A DNA stretch of 64,000 nt, from positions 232,905 through 296,904 of the forward strand of contig JAZJZX010000010.1 of assembly GCA_040389445.1 (NCBI GenBank), written 5' to 3'. How positions within the stretch are numbered: the first letter of the stretch is position 1; every line of letters starts with the position of its first letter. The translations under genes and the position numbers were made by a program. The stretch comes from UBA5189 sp040389445. Lineage in GTDB: Bacteria > Chloroflexota > Limnocylindria > Limnocylindrales > CSP1-4. Shown here one piece after another: positions 24,748 to 33,667 of this stretch. A model generated the notes under the pieces. That model ran no database searches, had not been told where the DNA came from, and saw only the letters and a program-made list of their open reading frames with translations.

Positions 24748-25743
24748 TCAGGCGCGAAGCGCCTGCTCGGCGACGATCAGGAGGATCCCGTTGAAGGTGG
24801 CGTGCAGGCCGATCGACGCCCACAACGATCGGCGCCGATCGAAGACCAGGCCCAGGACCAGGGCCACGGGAAGCCGTGCGCCGGTCGCCACGACGGCCAC
24901 GCCGAGTGCCCCGGCGAAGGTGTCGCCGCTCTGGTCGATGGCGTGGACGAGGGCGAAGAGCAGCGTCGATCGGATGATCGCGCGGGTCGGCCCGGCCATC
25001 CGACGCCAGGCCGTCTGGGTGAAGCCGCGAAAGAACAGCTCCTCGTAGACGGGCGCGATCAGCGCGCCCGCCAGCAGGTTCAGCAGGAGGCCCGAGGAGG
25101 AACCAGTCGCCGGGAGTGGCGCGCTCGGCTGCTGGCCGGTAGCCCCCACCAGCACGATGACGACCAGGGCGGTCGCGAGGACGACGGGCCAGGCGAGGAG
25201 GGCACCCAGGCCGAACTCGCGGATCGCTGCCCGATCAGGCCGCCGCAGCCCCATGTCGGACCAGGACAGGGCGTCCGTCCCGACCACCATGACCCGGAGG
25301 AGCAGGACGACGACGACCCCCTGGATCGCGACGCCGAGCAGGGCGAGGGCCGGTCCCTCGACCTCCATGCCGAGCATGCGCAAGGGTGTCCCCACCGCGA
25401 TCGCGGTCAGGTACCAGCCCACGATCACCGCGGCGAAGGTCAGGATCGGTGACGGACCCGCATACGCGGCCGAGCTCGCACGCCGCTCGATGGCCTGCGA
25501 TCCGCCCAGGAAGACCAGGGCGATGAGAATGATCGCCATGCCGCCGGCGAACAGGAGGGTTCCCGCCAGGTTGCGGCCGGCCAGCAGGCCCACGAACGAC
25601 GCCGACGCGCCCACCACGAGCGCAATCCAGCCGGCCACGAACAGGCCGGGGGCCTGGCGCCCATCGATGGTGAAACGGAACAGCCCGAAGGTCGACGCCG
25701 GCCCTTCGAGCGGGACCTCGAGGTCCGGCCCCGCGTCGGTCAA
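24748..25743 (-). CDS. CPBP family intramembrane metalloprotease
   Basis: 331 residues, about eight hydrophobic segments. The CAAX-protease/bacteriocin-processing motifs are intact: EELFFRG at 234-240, His in FALVHAID near 267, and H314 with N318 in GLHATFNG. The substrate is unknown. It overlaps the upstream zinc-ribbon gene by 4 bp (ATGA at 25740-25743), so the pair is co-translated. It lies 235 bp from the start of radC on the same strand. Confidence 0.92.
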   Translation of the reverse strand: MTDAGPDLEVPLEGPASTFGLFRFTIDGRQAPGLFVAGWIALVVGASASFVGLLAGRNLAGTLLFAGGMAIILIALVFLGGSQAIERRASSAAYAGPSPILTFAAVIVGWYLTAIAVGTPLRMLGMEVEGPALALLGVAIQGVVVVLLLRVMVVGTDALSWSDMGLRRPDRAAIREFGLGALLAWPVVLATALVVIVLVGATGQQPSAPLPATGSSSGLLLNLLAGALIAPVYEELFFRGFTQTAWRRMAGPTRAIIRSTLLFALVHAIDQSGDTFAGALGVAVVATGARLPVALVLGLVFDRRRSLWASIGLHATFNGILLIVAEQALRA

Positions 25744-26417
25744 GATTCGGCGAGCGGATCGCCCGATCGACTGCGCGGCGACGGCGTTGCGGACGGCCGG
25801 CTGGCGGACGGCCGGCTTGCGGATCGAATTGCGGCGGTTGCGTCGCCGGCGCCCAGCGATTGGCGGGTCGACGGGGAGATCACAGCGCCGGCGACGACCT
25901 CAGCTCGCTCGAAATCGCGCCCGCACCAGGCGCACAGGGACCAGTCCAGCCCCACCAGCTTCGAGCAGTTGGGGCAGACGCGGTTGAGCCGCGTCCGGCA
26001 GGTTGGACAGATGATCCATTCGTCGTGCACCGTTCGATCGCAGGCCGGACAGTGCCGGACGGATTCGATCTCGGCCAGCATCGCTTCCTCGGCGAGATTG
26101 CGCTCGTAGATCTCTCCGATCCGCTCCTGGGGGCGGACGATCCGGTAGGCGAACACGGCGAGCGGGAAGAGCACGGGCGTGAAGACGATCACGAAGGCGG
26201 CGGCGAGGTACGGAGCGATCGGGTTGTCCGTCCGGAGTTGCAGGTCCCGGAAGGCCCAGTACGCGGCGGCCAGCCACAGGATGGCCCAGTAGATCGCGAC
26301 GATCTGGAAGCCGAACTTGATGACCGGGTTGTCGAAGACGGAGCCGATCGCGCCTCCGATCGTGCCGAGAATCTCTTCCATCCGCCGGCGGGAGCCTCCG
26401 TGGGGGTCGGCGATCAC
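25740..26417 (-). CDS. Membrane protein with double zinc ribbon
   Basis: 225 residues from ATG 26417; ATG 26381 (MEEILGTIGG) is also plausible. Two hydrophobic helices (FQIVAIYWAILWLAAAYWAF and YLAAAFVIVFTPVLFPLAVF) are followed by two zinc ribbons (CPAC..CPTC and CPNC..CAWC). The tail is low-complexity, rich in Ser, Arg and Pro. No enzymatic motif; likely a membrane-anchored adaptor. Operon with the downstream CPBP protease. Confidence 0.85.
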   Translation of the reverse strand: MIADPHGGSRRRMEEILGTIGGAIGSVFDNPVIKFGFQIVAIYWAILWLAAAYWAFRDLQLRTDNPIAPYLAAAFVIVFTPVLFPLAVFAYRIVRPQERIGEIYERNLAEEAMLAEIESVRHCPACDRTVHDEWIICPTCRTRLNRVCPNCSKLVGLDWSLCAWCGRDFERAEVVAGAVISPSTRQSLGAGDATAAIRSASRPSASRPSATPSPRSRSGDPLAES

Positions 26418-26607
26418 CGCGAGCGGCGTTGCAACGACCGGGGCAGTGTAGCAGCGTCGTTCCGGCAGGCCGGAGGTCGGTTGGCGCCGTGCCGACGGAC
26501 GGGCCTCGGACGCCGGCGTGCGTGCTTCGGACGCGGTCGTGGACTCGAGCGTGACGGAACGCGGACACGCCGTCGGGGCATGTGCCCCACGGGAGACGAG
26601 ATGGGGG

Positions 26608-27423
26608 TCAGGCGGCGGGCGGGCGCTCCCGCTCGGGTGCGACCGAGAGCGTTCCCCCGACCATCAGCACGATCGCTGCCGCTGCCCCCACGACGGCCCC
26701 GAACTCCGCGCCGAAGTCGCCCACGACGTAGGGCCAGAGCAACCCGAGGAACAACGCCCCGCCGATCAGGCCGAGGACGCCGGATCGCACCCAACGCGCC
26801 ACCCGGTTCGGCAGGATCGCCAGCACGGCCGTGACGATCAAGAGGCCCAGGATCGGAAGGTTGGAGACACTGGACAGCCCCCAGCTGCTGGTGAAGACGG
26901 CGATTCCGGGGGTCCAGGGGAGCAGGAAGCTCAGCGCCCCGACACCGCTCCCGACGGCCACGAGCCACCCGGCGAGTGAGTTCGGGGCGTCGAATGGCAG
27001 ATCCGCCAGCAAGGGGGCATCGCCCGGCCGGGGAGCCGGGAAGCCTCCGGCCCGGGCCGGGGCCGCGAGCATCGACGTTCCGGCCGGACTCGTCGATGCG
27101 TCGGGCGCCGGCGCGGCGGTACCGGCGAGTGGCATGACCGCGGTCGGGACCGCCACCTCGATCGGCGCCTGGTGCACCGCGGACGGATGCAGGTACGAGC
27201 CGGGTATCGCCGGACTGAGGACGATCCCGCCGGCCGCCATGCCGTCGGCGGCAGTCGTTGCATCGCTGGCCTCCGGAAGGGCGCCCGCCTCCGGAAGGAC
27301 GACCGCCTCCGCCTGGGTTCCCTCTTCGGATTCGCCGACGGGCATCCCGCAGGACGGGCACGTGGCGCTGTCGCCGGGGATCGGCCTGCCGCAGAAGCGG
27401 CACGGAACGGCGCCAGAGGGCAT
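26608..27423 (-). CDS. Zinc-ribbon membrane protein
   Basis: 271 residues. The N-terminal zinc ribbon is CRFCGRPIPGDSATCPSCG (residues 8-26). A Pro/Ala/Thr-rich linker of about 110 residues follows, then four or five transmembrane helices starting near residue 145. This architecture is common in high-GC Gram-positive and Chloroflexota genomes. Function unknown. Confidence 0.8.
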   Translation of the reverse strand: MPSGAVPCRFCGRPIPGDSATCPSCGMPVGESEEGTQAEAVVLPEAGALPEASDATTAADGMAAGGIVLSPAIPGSYLHPSAVHQAPIEVAVPTAVMPLAGTAAPAPDASTSPAGTSMLAAPARAGGFPAPRPGDAPLLADLPFDAPNSLAGWLVAVGSGVGALSFLLPWTPGIAVFTSSWGLSSVSNLPILGLLIVTAVLAILPNRVARWVRSGVLGLIGGALFLGLLWPYVVGDFGAEFGAVVGAAAAIVLMVGGTLSVAPERERPPAA

Positions 27424-27510
27424 CAGGATTCTCCCGCGAGACCCGCCAGACGTGGGTCGATGACGGTCAGGGTGCCAGACTTCCGAGTTTCCGGGAAGTC
27501 CCCGAAGGAG

Positions 27511-28434
27511 TTATGCCGCGCCTGGGCCGATGGTCACGAGTGCCCGGTGCCGACCGGCTTCGTACGTCCATGCCGTTGCTCGCCAGGCCGTGGCAATCGA
27601 AACCAGCACGGCCGTGCCGAACCAGCTCCCCGACAGGAGCACCAGGGCCAGCCCCTGGTCGAGGGGCGCACCGCCGTCGATGAGCAGGACCCGGGCGTGT
27701 TCGAAGGCGATCCCGATGGCCAGCCCACCGCCGGCGATAGCCGCCACGAGCCCGAGATTCGTCAGGACGAGGACCGCGAGGCCCGAGGGCTTCAGTACCC
27801 CGAGCACCGAGCCGGCCAGCGATCGCGGGATCCCCGCGCCCCACGCAAGGTGGCGGACGGCCAGGCCTCCGACCGCCTCGCCGACCGCCCAGGCAACGAC
27901 GACCAGGCCCACGATCTGCGGGGCGCGCAGGAGCACCCGCAGCGCGACCGGGACGGAGGGGTCGCCCGGACGAATGAGTTCGACGTAGGCGGCGTCAACC
28001 AGCGCGGCCGCACCCCAGACGACGGCTGCCGCGGTCGGCAGATGTGCCAGCCAGCGGACGGTGATCGCCCGCCACGGACCCCCGTCTGCGGGCCGGGCGC
28101 GCCCATCGAGGTCGTCCTCTTCGGCCGCCTCCCGGATGAGCGCCAGATCCAGGATCGTGCCGGCAATCGCTGCCAGCACGAACCAGAGCACGGTCGCGGC
28201 GACGATCGAACCGACCAGGATCAGGAAGGAGGCAGACGGACCGCCAAACACGAATCCGACCAGCGTCGGGCCCAGCGCGTTGGCGAGTGCCGCGGTGCTC
28301 GGCAGCGGGATCAGGGGCAGGAGCAGCAGGAGCAGGCCGCCCCGGACCAAAAACGCGGCCAGCGACATGACCCACCAGCGCGGATGGGCAAGCACGGCCA
28401 GGAACGACGCGCCGAGCGCGGTGGCCGCGGACAT
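27511..28434 (-). CDS. Polytopic membrane protein of unknown function
   Basis: 307 residues with about six hydrophobic helices, for example GGLLLLLLPLIPLP near 33, VLWFVLAAIAGTILDLALI near 82, and two in the C-terminal half. No catalytic motif seen. It lies 29 bp downstream of the UPF0182 gene on the same strand, so it is probably co-transcribed. Confidence 0.78.
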   Translation of the reverse strand: MSAATALGASFLAVLAHPRWWVMSLAAFLVRGGLLLLLLPLIPLPSTAALANALGPTLVGFVFGGPSASFLILVGSIVAATVLWFVLAAIAGTILDLALIREAAEEDDLDGRARPADGGPWRAITVRWLAHLPTAAAVVWGAAALVDAAYVELIRPGDPSVPVALRVLLRAPQIVGLVVVAWAVGEAVGGLAVRHLAWGAGIPRSLAGSVLGVLKPSGLAVLVLTNLGLVAAIAGGGLAIGIAFEHARVLLIDGGAPLDQGLALVLLSGSWFGTAVLVSIATAWRATAWTYEAGRHRALVTIGPGAA

Positions 28435-28463
28435 GCGCGCCTGGTCGTTCGTTGTCGCGAGGC

Positions 28464-31400
28464 TCAGGGGGCGGGCGTCGGGCCGGCGAGGATGTCGAGC
28501 TGCGCGAGCGCCTGACGCACGAGTTCGATCTCGCGACCGTAGGCGGCAAAGTCACCGTTCCGGAGGGCCGCCTGGGCAGCCTCGAAATGGGCGTTTGCGT
28601 AGGCGATCAGGCCGCCGACATCGGTCGGCAGGTCCGGGCCCACGGTCGGACGCGGGGAGCTGCCCGGTGTCGGTGTCGGCCCGGCCGACGAGCCGGGTGT
28701 GGGTGTCGGGCTGGGTCCCGCGCCGACGAGCTGCTGGAGCGCCTGGGCGAGGGTTTCACCCCACACGACTGACGTCGGCGAGGCGACGACGATCCGCTGG
28801 AACTCGGGGAACGACGACGAGGTCGACTGCAGGTAGACCGGCTGGAGGTAGATCAGGGTGTCGCCGACGGGGACGACGATGAGGTTGCCGCGGACCACCT
28901 TGCTGCCCGACTGGTTCCAGAGCGTGATCTGGGCGGAGATCGTGGGGTCCTGGTCGATTCGGGCCTCGATCTGCGCCGGCCCGAAGACCGAGGTGTCCGT
29001 CCGGAACCGGTAGACGCGGACACCGCCGTAGTTCGCCGGGTCGTTGCGGGCCGCAACCCACGCGATCATGTTCGGTCGACCCACGGGGACCATCGGCTGG
29101 AGCAGGAGGAACTCGGGATCGGGCTCACCCGGCATCCGCATGATCACGTAGTACGCCTCGGATGGGAGACTCTGGTCGCTGGCCTTGCCGGCCGGGACCG
29201 TCCACCGATCCTGGTTGCCGAAGAACGTCTCGGTGTTCGTGACGTGGTACCGCCCGAACGTGGCGGCCTGGATGTTGAACAGGTCCTCGGGCACGCGGAG
29301 GTGGGGTCGGAGGTCGGTCGGCATGTCCGAGAGCGGGCGGAACAACGTCGGGAAGACGCCTGCCCATGCCTGGACGATGGGATCGGTCGGGTCGGCGATG
29401 TAGAACGTCATGGTGCCGTCGTAGGCATCCATGACCACCTTGACGCTGTTGCGGATGTAGTTGAGCGATGTCGGTGGCAGGCCGGAGGCATCAAGGTCGC
29501 CCGGGTTGAACGGCTGCGCGTTCGGGAAGCGATCTGAGGTCGTGAATGCATCCTGGATGAAGACCAGACGGCCCTCGCCGGTCACCACGACATACGGATC
29601 CTTGTCGTAGGCCAGGAACGGCGCGATCAGCTGGAGGCGGTCCTGCAGCGCCCGGTGCATGAGCAGCTGGCTGTCGGCGGTGATCTGGTCGCTGATGAAC
29701 AGGTTGAGATCGCGGAACCGGAGGGCGTAGAGCAGCCGCGACAGGGTCGTGTCCATGCGGATCCCCGTCGTGCCGGTCCAGCGAGTCTGGACGTCGGTCC
29801 CGGCACCGGCGGCATTGTCACCCTGCGGGTAATCGAATTCGGACTGCTTGGCACCCACGATCACGTAGTCGGACAGCGACTCGCCGAAGTAGATCCGTGG
29901 TTCGGTCACGGCGGGCGCGCCGCCACTGGAGACGGGCGGCAGGTCCTTGATCAGGAGGAGCGGCTGGCCCTCCGTCGTGACCTCGTTGACCGGCACCATC
30001 GTGATGCCGATGCCGTGGGTGTAGATGATGCGCTGGTTGACCCAGCCGCTGGCCTGGTCGGTGGCCGTCAGGTTCAGCTCGCGCGCCGACAGCATCACCT
30101 GGCGTTCCTTGCCGTCGAGCGTGTAGCGGTCGGTATCAACGTCGATGAAGTCGTAGTAGCGCCGCACGGTCTGGAGCTGGTCCAGCGTGTCGCCGAGCGG
30201 GCGGTAGTCCCACAGCCGCGCGTTGGCAAAGGTCGCCGACTCGTCGTCGATCTGGGCCTGGGTGAGCGGGGCCGATCCGTCGTAGCTCCGTTCCTCCCAC
30301 GCGTCGAGTCCATAGGATCGACGGGTCATGGCGATGTTGTTCGCAATGTAGGGCTGCTCGAGGTTGTACTGGTTCGGGACGACGACCAGGCGCTGAATGA
30401 GCTCCGGGTACAGGCGGCCCACGAACAGCGACGCGAGGAACCAGGTGGCGAGCGTCACGCCGAGGGGCCAGGTCCAGCGGGTGAAGGCCGCACCGACCAC
30501 GAACGCCGCGGCGAAGGCGGACAGCCCGGTCAACAGGTCGTACGCGAAGAACTGGGCGTTCTGGTCCGTGTAGCTGACGCCGGCCGCGACGCCGCGCACC
30601 GAGTACACGAGCTCGTACTTGTCCAGCTGGTAGCCGAACGCCACGGACAGCAGGTACAGGCCGGCAAGGACCGCCAGGTGCACGCGGACTCCGGACGGCA
30701 GCGCGAATCCTGATCTGGTCAGGCCCGCCAGGTAGCGAGCCCCGGCGACGGCCAGCGCACCGAGCACCACGACGTTGAAGACCGTCTGGACCGTCCGGAG
30801 GAACGGAAGGTCGAACAGGAACCAGGAGACGTTGCGCCCGAAGATCGGATCCACGCTCGGGGCACCGCCGGCCGCCACGAACGGCACGCGGTTGATCCAC
30901 AGGAGGATCGTGTCCCAGGCGGACGCCGTCGCGCCTCCCACGATGAGGGCGGCGAGCACGGACAGGCCGGCGAGCACCACCGTGGCGATGGGCGAGAGGT
31001 CGGGCATCTGGATCGGCTCGGCGTTCACGATCACCGGGCGCGGCATGCCGGTTCGATCGCGCGGGTCGCCGGCGGCACTGACCTCGCTGATTCGCTGGAG
31101 GAGATCGCGCAACGAGGCCGGCGTGCCCTCGGCGGGCGGCGCAAGGCGGTTCGCAAGCCACAGGTTGCCGAGCAGGATCAGCAGCGTCAGCCCGGCGCCG
31201 ACGATGAACAGGACGATGGATGCCCATACCCGAGTCCAGAAGACCGCGTCGAACTGGACGCTCCGATACCAGATGGCATCGGTCCAGAACTCCAGGGCGC
31301 CGGCCCCGAACAGCAGGACAATGGCGGCAATCGCAACCGCGATGCCCACGCGGCCGCTCAACGGGTTCGTCGGGGCAGTCGGGCGGCGTCCGTCGTTCGG

Positions 31401-31469
31401 ACCTCCCCGGCGCGGGCCGCGTCCTCCGGGGCCGGGCGGCGGTCGGAACGGGTCGTTTCGGTCGTCCAT
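28464..31469 (-). CDS. UPF0182 family membrane protein
   Basis: 1001 residues. The first 330 residues hold seven or so transmembrane helices. A large extracytoplasmic domain follows with the family-typical LEQPYIANNIAMTRRSYGLD, YDFIDVDTDRY and QRIIYTHGIGITMVPVNEV. Near the C-terminus, PTPTPGSSAGPTPTPGSSPR is a low-complexity linker before a final helical segment. The family is found in actinobacteria, cyanobacteria and Chloroflexota and has no established function. Length is normal. Confidence 0.95.
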   Translation of the reverse strand: MDDRNDPFRPPPGPGGRGPRRGGPNDGRRPTAPTNPLSGRVGIAVAIAAIVLLFGAGALEFWTDAIWYRSVQFDAVFWTRVWASIVLFIVGAGLTLLILLGNLWLANRLAPPAEGTPASLRDLLQRISEVSAAGDPRDRTGMPRPVIVNAEPIQMPDLSPIATVVLAGLSVLAALIVGGATASAWDTILLWINRVPFVAAGGAPSVDPIFGRNVSWFLFDLPFLRTVQTVFNVVVLGALAVAGARYLAGLTRSGFALPSGVRVHLAVLAGLYLLSVAFGYQLDKYELVYSVRGVAAGVSYTDQNAQFFAYDLLTGLSAFAAAFVVGAAFTRWTWPLGVTLATWFLASLFVGRLYPELIQRLVVVPNQYNLEQPYIANNIAMTRRSYGLDAWEERSYDGSAPLTQAQIDDESATFANARLWDYRPLGDTLDQLQTVRRYYDFIDVDTDRYTLDGKERQVMLSARELNLTATDQASGWVNQRIIYTHGIGITMVPVNEVTTEGQPLLLIKDLPPVSSGGAPAVTEPRIYFGESLSDYVIVGAKQSEFDYPQGDNAAGAGTDVQTRWTGTTGIRMDTTLSRLLYALRFRDLNLFISDQITADSQLLMHRALQDRLQLIAPFLAYDKDPYVVVTGEGRLVFIQDAFTTSDRFPNAQPFNPGDLDASGLPPTSLNYIRNSVKVVMDAYDGTMTFYIADPTDPIVQAWAGVFPTLFRPLSDMPTDLRPHLRVPEDLFNIQAATFGRYHVTNTETFFGNQDRWTVPAGKASDQSLPSEAYYVIMRMPGEPDPEFLLLQPMVPVGRPNMIAWVAARNDPANYGGVRVYRFRTDTSVFGPAQIEARIDQDPTISAQITLWNQSGSKVVRGNLIVVPVGDTLIYLQPVYLQSTSSSFPEFQRIVVASPTSVVWGETLAQALQQLVGAGPSPTPTPGSSAGPTPTPGSSPRPTVGPDLPTDVGGLIAYANAHFEAAQAALRNGDFAAYGREIELVRQALAQLDILAGPTPAP

Positions 31470-31553
31470 GTCCGGGCAGTCTACGACGGGCGGGCCGAAA
31501 TGCCGTCCGGCGCGACTCTCTGGCTCGCCAACCTCGCCCGACGAATCCCGGGC

Positions 31554-32012
31554 TCAGCGCCGATTGAGTCCCTCAACGGAACGGCGGAACGCGGTCAGGA
31601 CCTCCTGCGCGAGAACGTTGGGAAGCATCGTGGCCGCGCGGGTCGGCTCCCAGCGGAAACCGGCCCGGACGGCCAGCGGGCAGCGCCACGGCCGTTCCGG
31701 GTCATCCGGCGGGACCAGCAAGCCGAGGCGAATCGAGAGCCGACCGGCATCCTCGAGGATCAGGCCGGACAGCCCGCCGGCCAGGGTTGGGCCCATTCTC
31801 GCGAGCGGCGGATCAGGCGGTGGCCCGGCGGCCGGAGCAACGTCGCGGAAGCTGACCACGCCATCGTCATCCTGCACCCAGAGCACACCCAGCCACCACT
31901 CGTCCGGCCCGGTGGTGGGTCGGCTCATGCCGGCCCGGAAGACCCGGTCGCCGAGACGAAACTCCTGCTCGCGCAGGAAGGACGGGCCGGGTGACGGCAA
32001 TCGTTCGGGCAT
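31554..32012 (-). CDS. Hypothetical protein, 152 residues
   Basis: A soluble alpha/beta protein with Trp-containing strands (DEWWLGVLWVQDDDGVVSFR) and a C-terminal helix (NVLAQEVLTAFRRSVEGLN). No recognised motif. It stands alone upstream of the UPF0182 gene on the same strand, 84 bp away. Codon usage fits the flank, so it is probably a real host gene. Confidence 0.6.
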   Translation of the reverse strand: MPERLPSPGPSFLREQEFRLGDRVFRAGMSRPTTGPDEWWLGVLWVQDDDGVVSFRDVAPAAGPPPDPPLARMGPTLAGGLSGLILEDAGRLSIRLGLLVPPDDPERPWRCPLAVRAGFRWEPTRAATMLPNVLAQEVLTAFRRSVEGLNRR

Positions 32013-32126
32013 CCGTCGGAGGATAGCGGCAAGGGCCGCGACTGCCGCGTCGAGCGTCCCGGGGCGTTCCAGCCGGGGTGTCAGGCCGGGGGCGCGGAGA
32101 TCCCCGTCGAGCGGTCCCGCCGCGCG

Positions 32127-32597
32127 TCAGGCCGGCGGAGGAACCTGGTTCTCGTCCGTGGTGCCCTCGATGGGATCGTCCGGCTCGGCGGGTTCAACGG
32201 CCGGCGCCGTAACGCCGAGTTCCGATTCGAGCTCCGCCCGCTGGGCGTCCAACTTGGCCTCGATGGCGGCGAGTTCCATCCGGAGCATTTCCCGCCTGAC
32301 GTCGGCGTCAGGTGGGCTGAACGTGGACGGCGACGGCTGGGGCTCCGGATCCTCCGGCTTGCTGCCCGCCAGCCAGCCGATGAGACCGGCCGACCGTGCC
32401 GGGGACGTTCTGGGCCGGAAGAGGGCCTCATGATCAACCCTGGTCACGCCGGGCACTTCCTCGTCCGTGGACTCACGCAGGGTCGCGTTGCAGGACGGGC
32501 AGCGCGCATCGTCAACGGACGCCAGCGGGACGGAACACCACGGACATTTCGGGCCGTCGGATTGAGGGATGGTGTCGCCCTGAGGCTGGTCGGACAT
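32127..32597 (-). CDS. Small zinc-ribbon protein with coiled coil
   Basis: 156 residues from ATG 32597. Zinc ribbon CPWCSVPLASVDDARCPSCN at 18-37, a disordered middle part, and a heptad-like helix REMLRMELAAIEAKLDAQRA near 103-122. The tail is acidic and Pro-rich. Function unknown. Divergent from the DUF1028 gene. Confidence 0.72.
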   Translation of the reverse strand: MSDQPQGDTIPQSDGPKCPWCSVPLASVDDARCPSCNATLRESTDEEVPGVTRVDHEALFRPRTSPARSAGLIGWLAGSKPEDPEPQPSPSTFSPPDADVRREMLRMELAAIEAKLDAQRAELESELGVTAPAVEPAEPDDPIEGTTDENQVPPPA

Positions 32598-32716
32598 CGC
32601 ACGCACTGTAGCGCGCTGCCCGGCCACGGGAATAGCCCAGAGGTCACACCCGATGTGGCGAGACCGGCGGGAAGCGCCCTTGCGCTCCCCGCCCGATCCC
32701 GGCACGCTGCACAGCG

Positions 32717-33625
32717 ATGACGTACTCGATTGTGGCCCTCGACCAGGACACCGGCGAACTCGGCGTCGCCGTGCAGTCCAGGTGGCTGGCCGCCGGGGCC
32801 ATCGTGGCGTGGGCACGACCCGCCGTCGGCGCCGTCGCCACGCAGTCGTTCGTGGATGCACGGTACGGGTACGCGGGACTCGACCTGCTGGCCGCCGGGC
32901 GAACGCCCGAAGCGGCGCTGGCGGAACTCGTGGCCGCAGATTCGGACCCGGGTGTGCGCCAGGTCGCGATGGTGGACGCGTCCGGACGCACGGCAGCCCA
33001 TACCGGTTCCGAGTGCGTTGCGGCTGCCGGCCATCTCGCCGTCCGCGGCGTCAGCGTCCAGGCCAACATGATGGAACGGGCAACGGTATGGCCGGCCATG
33101 CTCGAGGCGTACGGTCGCGCCGATGGAGATCTGGCCGATCGACTCCTCGCCGCGCTCCAGGCTGCCGAGGCGGAGGGTGGCGATGTTCGAGGCCGCCAGT
33201 CGGCCGGCCTCCTCGTGGTACCCGGCACGCCGGATGCCAGGCCCTGGGACGTGCGCTTCGATGTCCGCGTCGACGACCATCGCGACCCGTTGGGCGAGCT
33301 GGAGCGGCTGCTCTCGGTGTCGCGTGCCTACGAGGCTCTCGATGAAGCGCTCGAGGCGCTTGCCGTGGGCGAGGTGACCGCGGCGGCCGCGTTCGCCGAG
33401 CGGGCCGCCGCCCTGGCCCCCGACGATGACCAGATCCGGCTGTGGCATGCGCTCACGGTCTTCGATGCCGGCGATGAAGCGCGCGGTCGACACCTGTACC
33501 GATCAGCCCTGGCGGTGGAACCGCGTGCCGGCGAGCACTTGCGGCGGTTCGCCGCGGCCGGTCAGCTCCCCCGACGCGAGGGGCTCGTGACGCGCCTCAT
33601 CGCCGAGGGCGACGCCCGGACCTAG
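32717..33625 (+). CDS. DUF1028 (Ntn-hydrolase-like) protein
   Basis: 302 residues. The N-terminal 220 residues match DUF1028: TYSIVALDQDTGELGVAVQS at the start, VGAVATQSFVDARYG near 36, and VSVQANMM near 112. A C-terminal helical part (about 225-302) resembles tetratricopeptide repeats (LAVGEVTAAAAFAERAAALA). The family has an Ntn-hydrolase fold; substrates are not established. Confidence 0.9.
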   Translation: MTYSIVALDQDTGELGVAVQSRWLAAGAIVAWARPAVGAVATQSFVDARYGYAGLDLLAAGRTPEAALAELVAADSDPGVRQVAMVDASGRTAAHTGSECVAAAGHLAVRGVSVQANMMERATVWPAMLEAYGRADGDLADRLLAALQAAEAEGGDVRGRQSAGLLVVPGTPDARPWDVRFDVRVDDHRDPLGELERLLSVSRAYEALDEALEALAVGEVTAAAAFAERAAALAPDDDQIRLWHALTVFDAGDEARGRHLYRSALAVEPRAGEHLRRFAAAGQLPRREGLVTRLIAEGDART

Positions 33626-33637
33626 ATCAATTCCGGA

Positions 33638-33655
33638 CCGGAATGGACCTTCCGG
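33638..33655. terminator. Hairpin between convergent DUF1028 and guaA genes
   Basis: CCGGAA/TTCCGG with a 6-nt loop in the 42-bp convergent gap; it overlaps a second palindrome, ATTCCGGACCGGAAT. Likely a bidirectional terminator, without a T-tract. Confidence 0.5.
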
Positions 33656-33667
33656 CCGCGATCCCGG